From the NCBI GenBank assembly GCA_965112735.1, contig OZ218950.1, positions 6,634,001-6,698,000 on the forward strand: DNA of 64,000 nucleotides. The letters run 5' to 3'. Source of the stretch: Phaeosaccion multiseriatum. Lineage: Eukaryota; Ochrophyta, other classes. Below are positions 53,022-64,000 of this stretch, piece after piece. Under the pieces are notes generated by a model, which had not been told where the DNA came from, ran no database searches, and saw only the letters and a list, made by a program, of their open reading frames with translations. Numbering within the stretch: the stretch's first letter is position 1; every line of letters starts with the position of its first letter. A program made the translations under genes and the position numbers.

Positions 53022-54564
53022 ATGCGCCGTCAGTGCTGTGATCCGAATGGGGGCCTCCCCCGCACCACCCCAACGCCACTCGTGGGCGTCTCTTCGCGAC
53101 GGAATCCCCTCGCCGCGTGGGTAGTATTTGCGATCATGCTCTTGAGCCTGACTGTCTACCTCAATACCACCTTTACCCTCAAGGCGCGGGGCGAAGGGGG
53201 GTACGCAGAGACCGATGCCGGTGCACAGCGGCTGAGCATGCCAAAGGGCCAGCAGCAGCAGGGCCTCACGGGTGCTGTGTTGGAGGATTTCATCAAGGGA
53301 GCGGGGGCGGGCGGGGGAGAGGGAGGGGGAGGGGGAGGGGGTGGGGGAGGGCAGTCGGAAGAGCAGCAGTTGGTGATACAGCAGCAGCAAGAGGATCTCC
53401 AGGCACTACGCGCCGCTCAGAGCAAAACCGTCACGAAGCTCAACGAAGCGCTGGCGACGTTGCACAAGAGACTAGACACGCACGTCATGTGGGCGGGCAA
53501 GGCGGACGCAGTAGAAGGAGGAGCAGGAGGAGGAGGAGGGGTAACACAGGAGGTGAGGGGCAGTAGGAGCCAAGCCTGAGATTTAGCTTCCGACCACCAT
53601 GCTTGGGAAGGAGTTTGCGTGTCCATGCTGCGGCGAGGGCAGGCGTCTAAAGGCATTCCTCTCACCCTGGCTTGGCTGCGTGAGAGCGCAATTCGCGCAA
53701 TCGGGGGGGGGGGGGGGGCTCGTTTCATCAGAAAGCTGACTGCTTCCCTACTTCCCTCCTTCTGAGCCCCAGTGACTCCCGTCCTAACGCGCTTAATCGT
53801 CATGTTGTGTGTACAACTTGTGCGCGGTCTGTTGTCCTCTCCATGCCTCTTTAAGCAGCACCAGCAGCACAAGTCGGCCGGGAATCCAGCAACGGTAGCA
53901 GATGTAGCAGGTGGTGATGAGCCAGCAACAGTCCAGCAGCAGCCTCGTAAATCACCCTCCACGGGCACCGAGCAGCAGCAGGCGCAGCTTCTGCAGGGAC
54001 AGGAGCGGGGGCAGGGGTGGGGGAAGGCAGTGGAGGGCCTGCCCTTTGTGGTGTTGGGTATCCCTACGGTTCCTCGGCCTCAGAATGCCGAATACCTCCG
54101 ACGGACGCTCGAGGCCATAGTATCACAGATGCCCGAAGACCCAACACACCCGCTCTTTGGGGAGGTGAGCGTTTGATTGGATTGGTTGGATTGGATGGCC
54201 CTTTGTTTGTCTCTTGGGGGGGGGGAAGGGGTACGTAGCATATGGGCAGACCGAAAGAACCCATTTTTCTTGACACTCACAAATGGCTCTCTGTGGAACC
54301 ACTACTCGTTTGGCCTGTCTACTCCCCTGACTCTGATTCTGCTTGTCGCCTCCTCCCCCCTCCCCTCCCCTTTCCTCCCCTCTTTCCCACATGTATCACC
54401 AACAGGTCATGGTCGTTGTCATGAACATGGAACACGGCACGAGACACCAGGTGTTCGAAGAGGCCAAGGAGTTTTACGGCCCCGGCCATCCCCACGCCCC
54501 GTAAGTAGTAACGCCTCCTTTTGTCTGATTGCTTTCCCATGCTCACGTGGTAAGCACACGCGCG

Positions 54565-54615
<51 letters not shown>

Positions 54616-54898
54616 CCAACAAGGTTTATCTTTTTTCTGGAGGAGAAGGACGGAGACGCGGTGGACGGGGCGGCCATCGCAGACAAGCCTCGCCCCCCCG
54701 CCGTGGCCGTATCGGCCAAGGGAGCAAAGGTCAGAAAGCCTGTCAACCCACCCTCCCCACAGGCCGTCAAGCAGACACGGAATCTCGTGGCTCTGCTGCG
54801 AGCGGCGGCGAGTAAGGCCGAGCACTATCTGTTCATGGAGGATGACATGGAGCTTTGTGAGAAGGGGCTTGAAACCGTCATGTACATGATTGCCAAGG

Positions 54899-54930
<32 letters not shown>

Positions 54931-56278
54931 GGTGTGTGTGTGTGTGTGCGTGCTCGCGTGCGTGAGTCCGTCAGGACGCGCGTCCCCTTCCTGCTCTTCC
55001 TGCCCAGTCTCAGTCTACCCTCCCATTTGTTCTTGTTGCTTGTTGCTTGCTTAATTCGGTTTCATCCATTCTGTCCAATGTCTGTCTCTCTTGTCCATCC
55101 GCTGCCGTCCTTCCTCACCTTCTGTAACGCCCCCCATACCCTCCTCCTCCTCTTCTTCCTCCCCCATCCCCTCATGCGTGTGCACACACTGCCGTTGTGC
55201 TGCTTTGCTTCCTCTCATCTCTCGAACTCTGCCCCCCCACACAGACGCAAGCCTACCACCCAGATTGGATCGCCATGCGGGCATCCTACGGTATGAACGG
55301 CATCGTGCTGAAGGCCGAAGACGTGCTCCCCTTCGCCGACTACATGCTCAAGCACATTAAGCGAAGGCCCCCGGACCATCTCGTGGTGGAGTGGTTCGCG
55401 GGGGAGACGCAGGAGACCCATCGATACAAGGTCTGTTATATGGGTGCTTGGCTTCTCTTGACGCTTCTCTTGACGGGTGCTCGCTTGTCTTTGATAGCTG
55501 CTCTGCTCTGCTCGCTCAAGTTTGTGGGTGCAAAAATGGTCCTTCTTATCTTCTCTCTTCTCTGTGTCAAGCGTTGCCGGGCGGGGGGTGAAGGTGTAAT
55601 TTTGGCCTGGGCCTCTGATCTCACATGGGGGCCCTCCACTCCATTTACGCTCGCAAAGACACACACACACACACAACGCCACACAACGGTGCCTCAAGCG
55701 CCTTGGAGTTGCGACGCCTATATCTGTGTATGCTTCCATTGCCTCTCCTTGTCTGTGCCTAGACTCTGTGCACCCTTTTGCTTTGCAAACCAAAGCCTTG
55801 CTTTGACGATGCACAACTCAACCAAACCCTCCCTCTCCATGCCCCCTACCCCACCCCCCCCACTCCCCTCCTCCCTCCCCTTCCTCTCCCTGCCTGCCTG
55901 CCTCCCTGCCTCCCTCCCTCCTTGCCCATGCCATCACCGCTTGCGAACATGCTTGCGAACACACGGGGTCCACCCTCTCCTCCCCTCTTCTTCCCCACCC
56001 AACAGAGCAACCGCCCCAACACGGCGTTTCGCTACAACATCTTCCATCACATGGGCAAGCTGAGCACCCTTCGTGGATCCAAGTCACCAAGCTACCCCCT
56101 CTGCTACGAGGAGCTCGGTCCACCCGTGCTCTTCCCGGTTGAGTCTTTCGACCCCAAGCACTGTCCAAACGATGACGTGTGGCCGTGTCTGGGAAGGGGG
56201 GCTGCCCCCCCGGAGCCGCCGGCGGATTACAAGGCACTCAACGGCATGTATAAAAAAACACGACCCTCGCGGCATTGA
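53022..56278 (+). CDS. type II membrane glycosyltransferase, GT54/MGAT4-like
   Basis: Six exons: 53022-53552, 53859-54164 (or from 53856), 54406-54500, 54624-54897, 55245-55430, 56006-56278; about 554 residues. A cytoplasmic basic tail is followed by a transmembrane segment (residues 30-48, [18 protein letters not shown]) and a Gly/Gln-rich, coiled-coil-like stem. The lumenal domain begins [13 protein letters not shown], contains [28 protein letters not shown] with an EDD metal-binding motif, and ends with [19 protein letters not shown] and [12 protein letters not shown]. The IPTV start and LEDD-type motif resemble GlcNAc-transferase IV (MGAT4) and related GPI-glycan enzymes, so a Golgi N-glycan or GPI transferase is inferred. 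Donor and acceptor sugars are unknown. The exon 3 acceptor is formed by a copy of the GTATCACCAAC word. Confidence 0.6.
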
Positions 56279-56490
56279 GTGATACCCCTCATCATCATTT
56301 TACTTTAAAATTTAAAAAAAAAAATATAAAAAATAAAATAAAATAAAACACACGTTTGGCTGTGTGAATCGTCCGACTGTACCGACCCACTTCCCACAAA
56401 AGCATATCCGTTACCATCTCTCCCTTTGATCTCGGGATACTCGAATTTTCACATGGGGGTGGAGGGCTGCAATTGCTTGCCCTCGCCCCC
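56279..56490. other. short AT-rich spacer between convergent genes
   Basis: Contains TTTAAAATTTAAAAAAAAAA and AATAAAATAAAATAAAA (56303-56347), the most AT-rich spot in the window, suited to shared 3'-end signals. Confidence 0.5.
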
Positions 56491-57501
56491 TTAAGAGAGC
56501 CCTCCTTCCCCGTGTGCCCTGGCGCGCTCGACTGCGGCGATCAGAGCCTTGAGTGAGCGGGTTAGCCGGAGAGGCTCTTCTTCATCAGGTACCCCCCCCC
56601 CTCCAAGGCCCCGCACGACATCCTCCCCGCCCCCTCCTCCGCTTCCCCGTCCCCCTCCTCCTCTTCCTCCTTTCTCCGCCTCCGCCTCCTCCGCCTCCTC
56701 CTCCTCCTCCTCCAGCCTCCCCCTGAGCTCTTCAACCAGTTCCTCCGCTCGGTCCACCTCGTCCAACCGCAGCAGCGCTTCGCCCACCACAGCGTAGCTG
56801 GAGTGATCCGGCTGCAGGCCTGGACACAAGTTCGCGACAGCGTCCCACGCCCCTCCTCCTCCTCCTTCTCCTCCTCCTCCTCCTCCTCCTCCTCCTCCTC
56901 CTCCTCCTCCTCCTCCTCCTCCTCCTCCTCCTTCTCCTCCTCCTCCTTCTCCTCCTCCTGCTGCTGCTGCTCTTCCTCCACCCTGCTCTACCCTGGCCGT
57001 GTGCATACGGACATTCTTCCTGCCCTCCTCCTCCCCTCCGCTCTTCCTCTTCCTGCTCTTCCTCCTCCCTGCACTATCCTGACCGTGCGCATACGGACCT
57101 TCTTCCTGCCCTCCTCCTCCCCCCCGCTCTTCCTCCTGGCTCCGCAGCAGCGCCTGATCTGCCCTGAGCCACTCCCACACCATGACCACCTTCTCGTTCT
57201 GCCCCCCTCGGAGGCAAGCAGTCATTGCCCAGTTGTAGTGCTGGACGTTAGCCAACGCCCCTGTAACTTTCGCCCCGTCCACTGCCATCCCCGCCACCGG
57301 CTCCTCCTTCTCCTCCCTCCCTTGCGTCTGCCTCCACCCACCTGGGTTGGGTACCCCCCGTACCTCCGCGAGCAGGTCGAGCGAAGTGGCCCACTGTCCA
57401 GACTCTCCACACGCAATAATGGCAGCGGTGTACAAGCTGTGTCCCCAGCCCAACTCATCAAGGCCTTGCTTTCTCGTCCTCTCTTCCTCCTCCTCCTCCT
57501 C

Positions 57502-57542
<41 letters not shown>

Positions 57543-60039
57543 CCTTGGCCAGCCAGTCCAAGGCCTGCTGATACTGATACATCTTCCCGCACCAGTGAAT
57601 GAGGCTCGTGTAGGTGAGGCGACACGGCACCAAGCCCCACTCCTCCTTCATCTGTATCACCAACTGCTCCGCTCTGTCAAGTGCTCCCTCCTTGCCCAGC
57701 GCATCAATTGCCGCCCTGAATGACTGCACATTCGGCCGTAGCGCAGAAGTAGCCACGGCCCCTCCTCCTCGCCCGACCTCTTCACCCCGCTTCTCCTCCC
57801 CCTCTTCCCCCTTCTCTTCCTTCTCCTTGCCCCTTTCGCACAGCTCCTGGAGCAGCGCGACAGCTCCATCGGCGTCTCCACTCTGACGGTAACTCTCAAT
57901 GACAATATTGTACGTAATCACACAGGGATGAATGACGTCACCCTTACCCTTGCCCCTACCCTTGGCCTTGCCACTTCGCATCTCCTCAAAGAGCTCAAGA
58001 ACCATGCTTTGCTTCCCGACCTTTGCACAAGCGTCTATCAGACTGTTGTAGGTGACATTGTCCCGCTGCGCGACAACACCCACACCACCCATCCCTCGTC
58101 CTCCCTCTCCCTCATCCTGCCCCATGCCCACGCCTGCCCCTCCTCTCTCCCTCTCCCTCTCCCTCTCCTCCTCCCTCACGCCTCTGCCATCACCCATTTC
58201 CCTATACAGTGCCAAGGCTCTGTCCAGCCGCCCCATCTTCCCACATGCGTCAATGGCGGTGTTGTAGGCAATCGTCATGGTACTAGGGCCAATCCCTGCA
58301 GACGACCAACGCCCCGACTCGGCGAGACGCCGCAGCTCTGCCAGCAACTCAAGCGCTCTGTCCACCTCCCCGGCCTTGCCACAGGCGTCAATGGCAGCAC
58401 AGTACATGCGACCATCGGGCACATGACCTCTCCGGCGCACTTCCTCCAGCACCTCCATAGCCACCTCGAAGTGCCCCACCTTACCACACGCGTCCAAGGC
58501 GGCGGTAAAGCACGCCAGGTTGGGTACGATGCCTCTCACCTCCTGCATCTCGCGGAGTAGAGACAGCGCCATTTCGTACTCTCCGCACCGCCCGCACGCG
58601 TGAATGGCAGCGCTGTAGACGATCAAAGTTGGCTGCAGCTGCCAAGTTGCTGGAGCCGCCTGCCCATTCTTGCCTCCCCTCCGCCCCCTTGCTTCCCTTC
58701 CTCCTGCTCCCCCTCTCCCCTCTTGCCCCCCAACTCCCGATCTGGCTCCCCCCTGCCAGTGTGTGCCCAACGCCCCTACTAGAGGGCTTTGGAACTCTTC
58801 AAAGACCTCCATAGCAAGATCGAACTGCCTTCCTTTGCCACACGCGGATATGGCAGCCGTCCAGGCCACCACAGATGGGGGCAAACCGCGCCTCCGCATC
58901 TCATACAACAGATCCAACGCACGCACATAGTCACCGGCCGTGCTGCATGCGTGAATGGCGCCGCCAAAGCAGTACTCGTTGGCCCTAACCAAGCTGTTGG
59001 AATCCATCTCCTCCAGCAGGCGAGTGGCCCCCTGGACGTCGCCAACTCTCGCGCACGCATCAATGGCGGCGGCGTACATCCTCTCGTCGGGCACGATCCC
59101 ATCTTCTTGGCGAGCCTCTGCCAGCAGCTGCAGCGCGAGCTCCTTCCGCCGCGCCTTTGCACACGCGCGTATCGCAAGCGTGTACGTGCCAAGAGTCGGC
59201 CTCACCCCCCTCTCCCTCTGCTGCTGCTGCTGCATGTCCCGAAGCAGACGCACAGCCTCCAGCGAGAATTCTCCACTGCAGCAGGCCTGGATGGCCCCAC
59301 TATAGCAATACACATCGGGCGCCACCCCTCGTTCCTTCATGCCCTTGAACACCGCCAGCACCTCCCGCGGTCGTCCGGCTTTGGCACAAGCGCTAATTGC
59401 AGCGCTGCACATGGAGACGTTGGCATCCGGCTGTCCCACCACCATAGACTGCTGCTCCTGCTGAAGTTGTTGACGTCTGTGGTGAAGCTTCTCCTCTTCC
59501 AAAAAGTCTCGGAGCAGGGCCAGTGCTTCCCTCCAGCGCCCGCACCTCGTGGCCGCAATGATAGCAGCCTCGAATATAGATTGCTTGTCCTGAAAGGCGA
59601 GGCGCTGCTGCTCCCACGTCTGCTTCTGCGGAGGAGGGTTGTTCCTCACTTGTGCTTGCTTGATCTGCTGAAACACACTCTCCACGCCCTTCCACCGTCT
59701 TTCCGCACCGTGCCTCTTCATAGTGCGAATCAGCGACATGTATCCCGCTCGTCCTTCTCCCGGTGCAGCTCCTTTCGTCGCAGGAGCCGAATTTTTAGGG
59801 GGCGCGTCTCGTTCTCGTGTGGCATCCAGGCGAAAGGCTGCTGGCCTGGGCCGCTTCGATCCACCTCTCACGGGTTTGGTGTACCCGGAACTGTCGCTAC
59901 TGCTACTTGTTCTTCCACTGAGAGCCCTTGCCCTCCTGCAAGAAGCCTCCATGGCTTTCCTCATCTCTTTCGCGCCCAATTGATATAATAAGGTGGGGGT
60001 TTGGTTCATACCTTCAAGTGCCATCTCCCCCCTCCTCAC
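56491..60039 (-). CDS. pentatricopeptide repeat (PPR) protein
   Basis: Intronless, up to 1182 residues. At least 15, perhaps 17, P-type PPR motifs of about 35 residues run from residue about 180, for example SAAISACAKAGRPREVLAVF, AAAIDACARVGDVQGATRLL, TAALDACGKVGHFEVAMEVL, NTAIDACGKMGRLDRALALY and NSLIDACAKVGKQSMVLELF. PPR proteins bind organelle RNA, one base per repeat, and act in processing or translation. The N terminus is rich in Arg and Ser, suiting a mitochondrial or plastid transit peptide; an alternative start is Met at 59952. Poly-Gln, Gly and Glu blocks lie between the last repeats. No DYW or SMR domain is seen. One repeat contains EQLVIQ, coded by a copy of the dispersed word. Confidence 0.88.
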
Positions 60040-60102
60040 TTCTCACTGTTCGCTGCTGCTCTTATCCAAGATCAAAGATCTTATCCTAAGGAGGCTCACC
60101 AC

Positions 60103-63097
60103 ATGGAGACATCCGCCCCGATCACTGCAGCGCAAGGCGTGAGGAGGAATTTGCTCGTTCCTTATCTGGATGGACTCCTCTCTGATCAGGTGAATTCCTT
60201 CCCTCCCTCGCCGTATCACGCCTCGTTGTAGTTGTACCGGCTACCTTCTCCCTCCCCACATTGTAGGGGGAGAGCTGTCGTGACGATAAATCGTCAAACT
60301 TACCCACCCACACACCTTACTCTGTCTTCTTTGTGGTGCTTTCTCTCTCGCTCAACAGCCGACCCAATGGACGAACCCCACCCCTGCTGGTGCTCAGTGG
60401 CTCTTCACGCCTCCTCCGTACGTGACGGGGGTGGACATGGAGAAGGAGACGGTGGAGATATTTAACCCCTCTTGGTACCGCACAGCAGACCTCACAGGGT
60501 GGTCGCTGAGGCTGGAGGGAGCTGCAGACGGGGGGGAGCGCTTCGTGTTTGAGGACGGCTACGGATTGCCTCGGAGAGCCTCCGTCACAGGTGAAGGCAG
60601 CAGAGAGGGGAGGAGACAGAAATGCAAGGCAGGGCTGCTGCTACCGCACATGCTTTCCTTCTCCCTTCTTTCTCTTGCAAAGCAAGGCAACGGGGCTGAT
60701 GAGTTCTTGGCGTGTCCTCTCCATCTCTTGAGTTTCTTTGCGTTGCCGGCACATCCCATCCCCATTTCCTTTTCTATTCTCAATTAGGCCTCTCCTCTCT
60801 ACTCGTCACCTTGCCCTCCTCTCCCCTCAGTGCGCTGCTCTGCTGAGGACCTTACGCTTCCCCAAAGGGAAGCGCTCGGCGGCCGCAACGTGAGCCACAA
60901 GGGGAGAGAGGGGGAGAGACAGGGGGGGGAGAAATAGCAGGGCGGGCGGGTCGTCGAATGGTCTCGCTTGCCCGCTTACGCTTGTTGTTGTAGTTGTTGC
61001 ATCTCAAAAGCTGTTCGAACCCTCTGCCTCGCTGGTCTCCTCTCAACCCCTCTCCTGCTGCCACTGGTGATTGCTTCCCTCTCCCGCCCCGGATCCCCCC
61101 CCCTTTTTAGCTCTTTTGGGAGCATAGCGGTAGTCTACAAGCTGCTTGCCAAGCCCTGGAAGAGCAGCAGCAGCAGCAACAACAGGAGGAAGAGGAGGAA
61201 GAGGAAGGGGAGGAGGAGGAAGAGGACGAGGAAGACGGGAGCGATGACGGTGGCAGGCGGGGGAGCCTTCGAAGGAGGAGGGCAGGCAACGACAGATGGA
61301 GGTCTGGAACCCGAGACGGCAAGCGGCAATCACCAAGGCGGCGCTATGCATGGGGCGTGTCTCTGCTGGACGGAGCGGGAAGAGTATCAGCGGGCCTATC
61401 TGCGGCGGTGGGAGGAGGAGGAGGAGGAGGAGAAGGAAGGGCAAACGGCCACGCCAATGGTCGTGGTCATGAGGGGCTGTGCTCTTCGGTGTTGCCCATG
61501 ATGCCCGGGGCGAGGCGGCTGCAGAGAGTGGCGCTGAGGAAGCTCACCCTGTGAGTACTTTAAATCTATGGAGGCAGCTGTAGTAGTAGAAGTAGTAGTA
61601 GTAGTTGTTGTTGTTCGTGGTGGTGGTGGTGTTGTTGTTGTCGTCGTTGTTTTTGTTGTTGTTAGTGCTGGTGTTGTTGTCGTTGTTGTTGTTGTTGGTG
61701 TTGGTGGTGGTGACGGTAACGGTGTCGTTCTGCTCTTGTTTGTTTGTTTGTTCGTTTGTTTGTTTTCCTGTATCTGAGTCGTTGGCTTCTTCAATGAGAA
61801 CGCCGATTTCCACACGGTCAAGCGCATACCCCGAGGCCTTACATGCCCCCCCCCCCTCCCCTCCCCTCCCCTCCCCTCCCCTCTCCATCTCGTAGGTTAC
61901 TGTGCTATATTCGTCTCGCCTGTCTGCTGAGCTCGGCCTTCTGGTGCCTTCGCAACCCTCTCGCCTTCCTCACCCTCACCGTCCTGTCCATAGCACTGGA
62001 CCTTTTGGCCCGTTGGACCGCTAAGCAGATTCTCCTCCCGATGGATGCTTTAGCCCTCGCGCTCTCAACCTTGGGAGATAGGTACGCTGAGTTAAGGGGG
62101 GGGGGGGCACGGAGGGAGGGAGGGAGGCGGCTAGAGTCTCAGTCTTGTTTGCCGATCGTTTCCCGTTTGCTGTCTGTTCTTCCTTTACTCACCCTTCACT
62201 CCTCCTCCTCCTCCTCCTCCCCCCTCCTCCTCCTCCACAGGCTGTCGTCGCTTGTGATGTTAGGCTGTCTGTCCATCCTCTACAGCGACTTCTACAACTC
62301 CTCCTCCTCCTCCTCCTCCTCCTCCTCCTCCTCCTCCTCCTACACGGGTTTCTTTGTGGGTCTGTTGGTGCTCGATGTGAGCTCCTTCTGGCTGCAATTG
62401 GCAGTGTACGCCCTCCTCGCCAACAAGCTCCGGCCGCCCACACGCAGAGAGGTGGAGACGGAGTTCATCGGGTACATGTGTGGTGCGTATCGTAACGTCA
62501 GTATTTATACGTAGCGGCGTTACGTTTCAATTTCACTTGATTGGCCCACCTTATGGATATCGTAGACACAATATCGCAGAGCTCGATGTCGTGGCTGCCT
62601 GATGCCTGGTGGGATCTCGTTCTCTGATTTGTTTCATGTTTGTTGTCCGTCCGCCATGCCCTCCCATGACGTTGTGATAGATAGTGATGTACTTCTACTG
62701 ATGTATGGGTTGTAGCAGTACTTGTTTCGGGAGGAAGGACCGACTGCGATTTGGCTGTGCCACACTAATGTGGGGTGCATTATCTGATAGCGAGCGCCAA
62801 CTTCCCTCCCTCCTTCTCCCTCCATCCTCTCCCTCCCCCCCAGCTCACTACCCCAAGCTGGTAACGGTCGTGTCCGTCTCCGGAGAGGCCTTCCTCCTGG
62901 TCATGTACGCTCTCTCTGCCACTTCCCGAGGGGCGCTCTTCCCAACCCCCCTGGAGCTGCAAGGGTGAGTGAGTCGCAGCCCTCGAATCCAACCCCTAAG
63001 AAGAAGAGCCAAAGGGATGCCCTCGGAGGCAACCCCCAATAAGACCCCCAATCAGAGGAGCCAGGGGGATGCCCTCGATGGTAACCCCCATATATAT

Positions 63098-63140
<43 letters not shown>

Positions 63141-63337
63141 ATATTATATATGACCCCCTTTATGACCCCCAATAAGAGGAGAGGAGAGACAAGGGATAGG
63201 CCTCGAATCAGCCTCGGGGGGGGGAGCTCTGGTCATGTTGCTGTGTGCTGCTCCACCTCTGTTGGCGACCTTGCCTGGCCGACCGACCGACCGACCGACC
63301 ACCTGCTCTGCTGCGCCTCTCTCTCTCCTTCCTCTCC

Positions 63338-63377
<40 letters not shown>

Positions 63378-63915
63378 CTCACTCTTCTCTTTCTTCTCCC
63401 TCCCTTCCTCCCCTCCCTCCGTCCCTCCCTCCCTCCTGTGTTCCCTTCTCGCCGTCGCAGACCATCACTGGGTGTGGATAGGGGAGGAGAAGAAGGAGAA
63501 GGGGCTGGAGATGCGAGCGGTGGGATGGGCCATCAGAGCGCCCCCTTGCCCGTGCTGCTTCACTATCGCTACCTCTTCTTTCTGATGCTGTGCTTCGTTT
63601 TGCGTCAGATGGCAGGCTTTGTGCAGGTGCGATGGAGAAAGGCAAAAAGGCCCAGTGGCTCGGCAGGGGCAGGGAGGGAGGGAGGGAGGGAGACGGAGAG
63701 GGAGGGAGAGAGAGAGAGAGGCATCTTCTGGTCCTTTTCACCCTCCTTTTCATGTCCCTTACCCTTTGCTCTCCGGCTACTGTATCACCAACTGCTACGA
63801 TCATGTGTCCTGCCGTGTGCCAACAAAACAGGTGCTCATCAGCCTGAGCCGCCTGAGCTACGGTGTCATGGCGGAGGAGGCAGCTCGGCAGGTCTTGCAA
63901 GGCAAGCAGCAGTGA
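60103..63915 (+). CDS. lamin-tail-like domain fused to a PI-synthase-like membrane protein
   Basis: Nine exons: 60103-60189, 60359-60590, 60831-60889, 61111-61550, 61896-62081, 62241-62482, 62844-62964, 63461-63626, 63832-63915; 538 residues, all phases consistent. Residues about 40-125 look like a lamin-tail Ig-fold domain: EKETVEIFNPSWYRTADLTG, GWSLRL, RFVFEDGYGLPRRASVTV, LFWEHSG. After a Gln/Glu-rich linker come several hydrophobic helices: CYIRLACLLSSAFWCLRNPL, LDLLARWTAK, LGDRLSSLVMLGCLSILYSD, LVLDVSSFWLQLAVYAL, HYPKLVTVVSVSGEAFLLVM, YRYLFFLMLCFVLRQMAG. The last four match phosphatidylinositol synthase (TDRCATM, LDISSHWLH, CAGNELFYM) in order. The CDP-alcohol transferase signature DG-x2-AR-x8-G-x3-D-x3-D is largely lost, so catalysis is doubtful. 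Confidence 0.55.
63085..63150. repeat. (TA)n tract beside 50-bp direct repeats
   Basis: A dinucleotide TA run in the intron after exon 62844-62964. It is flanked by repeats of a unit containing AAGAGCCAAAGGGATGCCCT and AACCCCCAATAAGACCCCC (62990-63090, partly again at 63155-63180). Confidence 0.8.
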
Positions 63916-64000
63916 AGGATGGCAGTGGACGGACGGAGGGAGGGCCAGATGGGGCAAGAGGAGGAGAGAATAAGAGAGAGGAGAGGGGAATAGAAAGGCC

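Noticed and set aside
58789-59988. 399-codon plus-strand frame
   Set aside because: Antisense of the PPR repeats, whose periodic motifs are unmistakable on the minus strand.

Overview
This window is nuclear DNA from a eukaryote. Nearly every recognisable gene is cut by GT-AG introns whose removal keeps the reading frame, genes lie on both strands, and there are no operons or ribosome-binding sites. Moderately high GC, CAG/CTG, GGA and CA/GT microsatellites inside exons and introns, CxxxGC-type repeat proteins (common in algae and oomycetes) and a fused cytochrome c/ascorbate-type peroxidase suggest an alga, most likely a stramenopile such as a eustigmatophyte (Nannochloropsis/Microchloropsis). 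The species is an inference.

Layout. 1-1137: 3' end of a low-complexity protein. 2004-4712 (+): tyrosine-kinase-like pseudokinase with a C-terminal RING. 5821-11053 (-): cyclin Y-like protein with an N-terminal WW domain and a 21-nt microexon. 11383-14795 (+): Ric8/synembryn. 15376-17308 and 18783-19847 (-): two related CxxxGC-repeat proteins. 20100-26179 (+): SRP receptor alpha in 12 exons. 27416-33701 (-): a very long KICS2 (C12orf66)-like KICSTOR subunit. 34022-38508 (+): DYRK kinase. 39659-42953 (+): mitochondrial cytochrome c peroxidase type enzyme. 44782-46760 (-): OGFOD3-like 2OG-Fe(II) oxygenase. 47056-48309 (+): MEP50/WDR77-like WD40 protein. 48573-49303 (+): doubtful unknown gene. 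49441-52136 (-): PP2A catalytic subunit. 53022-56278 (+): type II membrane glycosyltransferase. 56491-60039 (-): PPR protein. 60103-63915 (+): lamin-tail-like domain fused to a degenerate phosphatidylinositol-synthase-like membrane domain.

The genes are mostly housekeeping or signalling and do not form one pathway. Several are arranged head to head over short gaps (63 to about 330 bp). Exon models were built by hand by matching splice sites and reading phase; total coding length is divisible by three for every multi-exon model.

The strongest unexplained signal is a dispersed 11-base word, GTATCACCAAC (or its complement), present 13 times exactly plus one one-base variant. It occurs in several genes, in exons in different reading frames and in introns. 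About 0.03 copies are expected by chance. Other unusual items are the microexon next to a telomere-like GGGTGA tract, a 53-bp-arm inverted repeat at 26638-26766, the pseudokinase-RING fusion and the lamin-tail/PI-synthase-like fusion.
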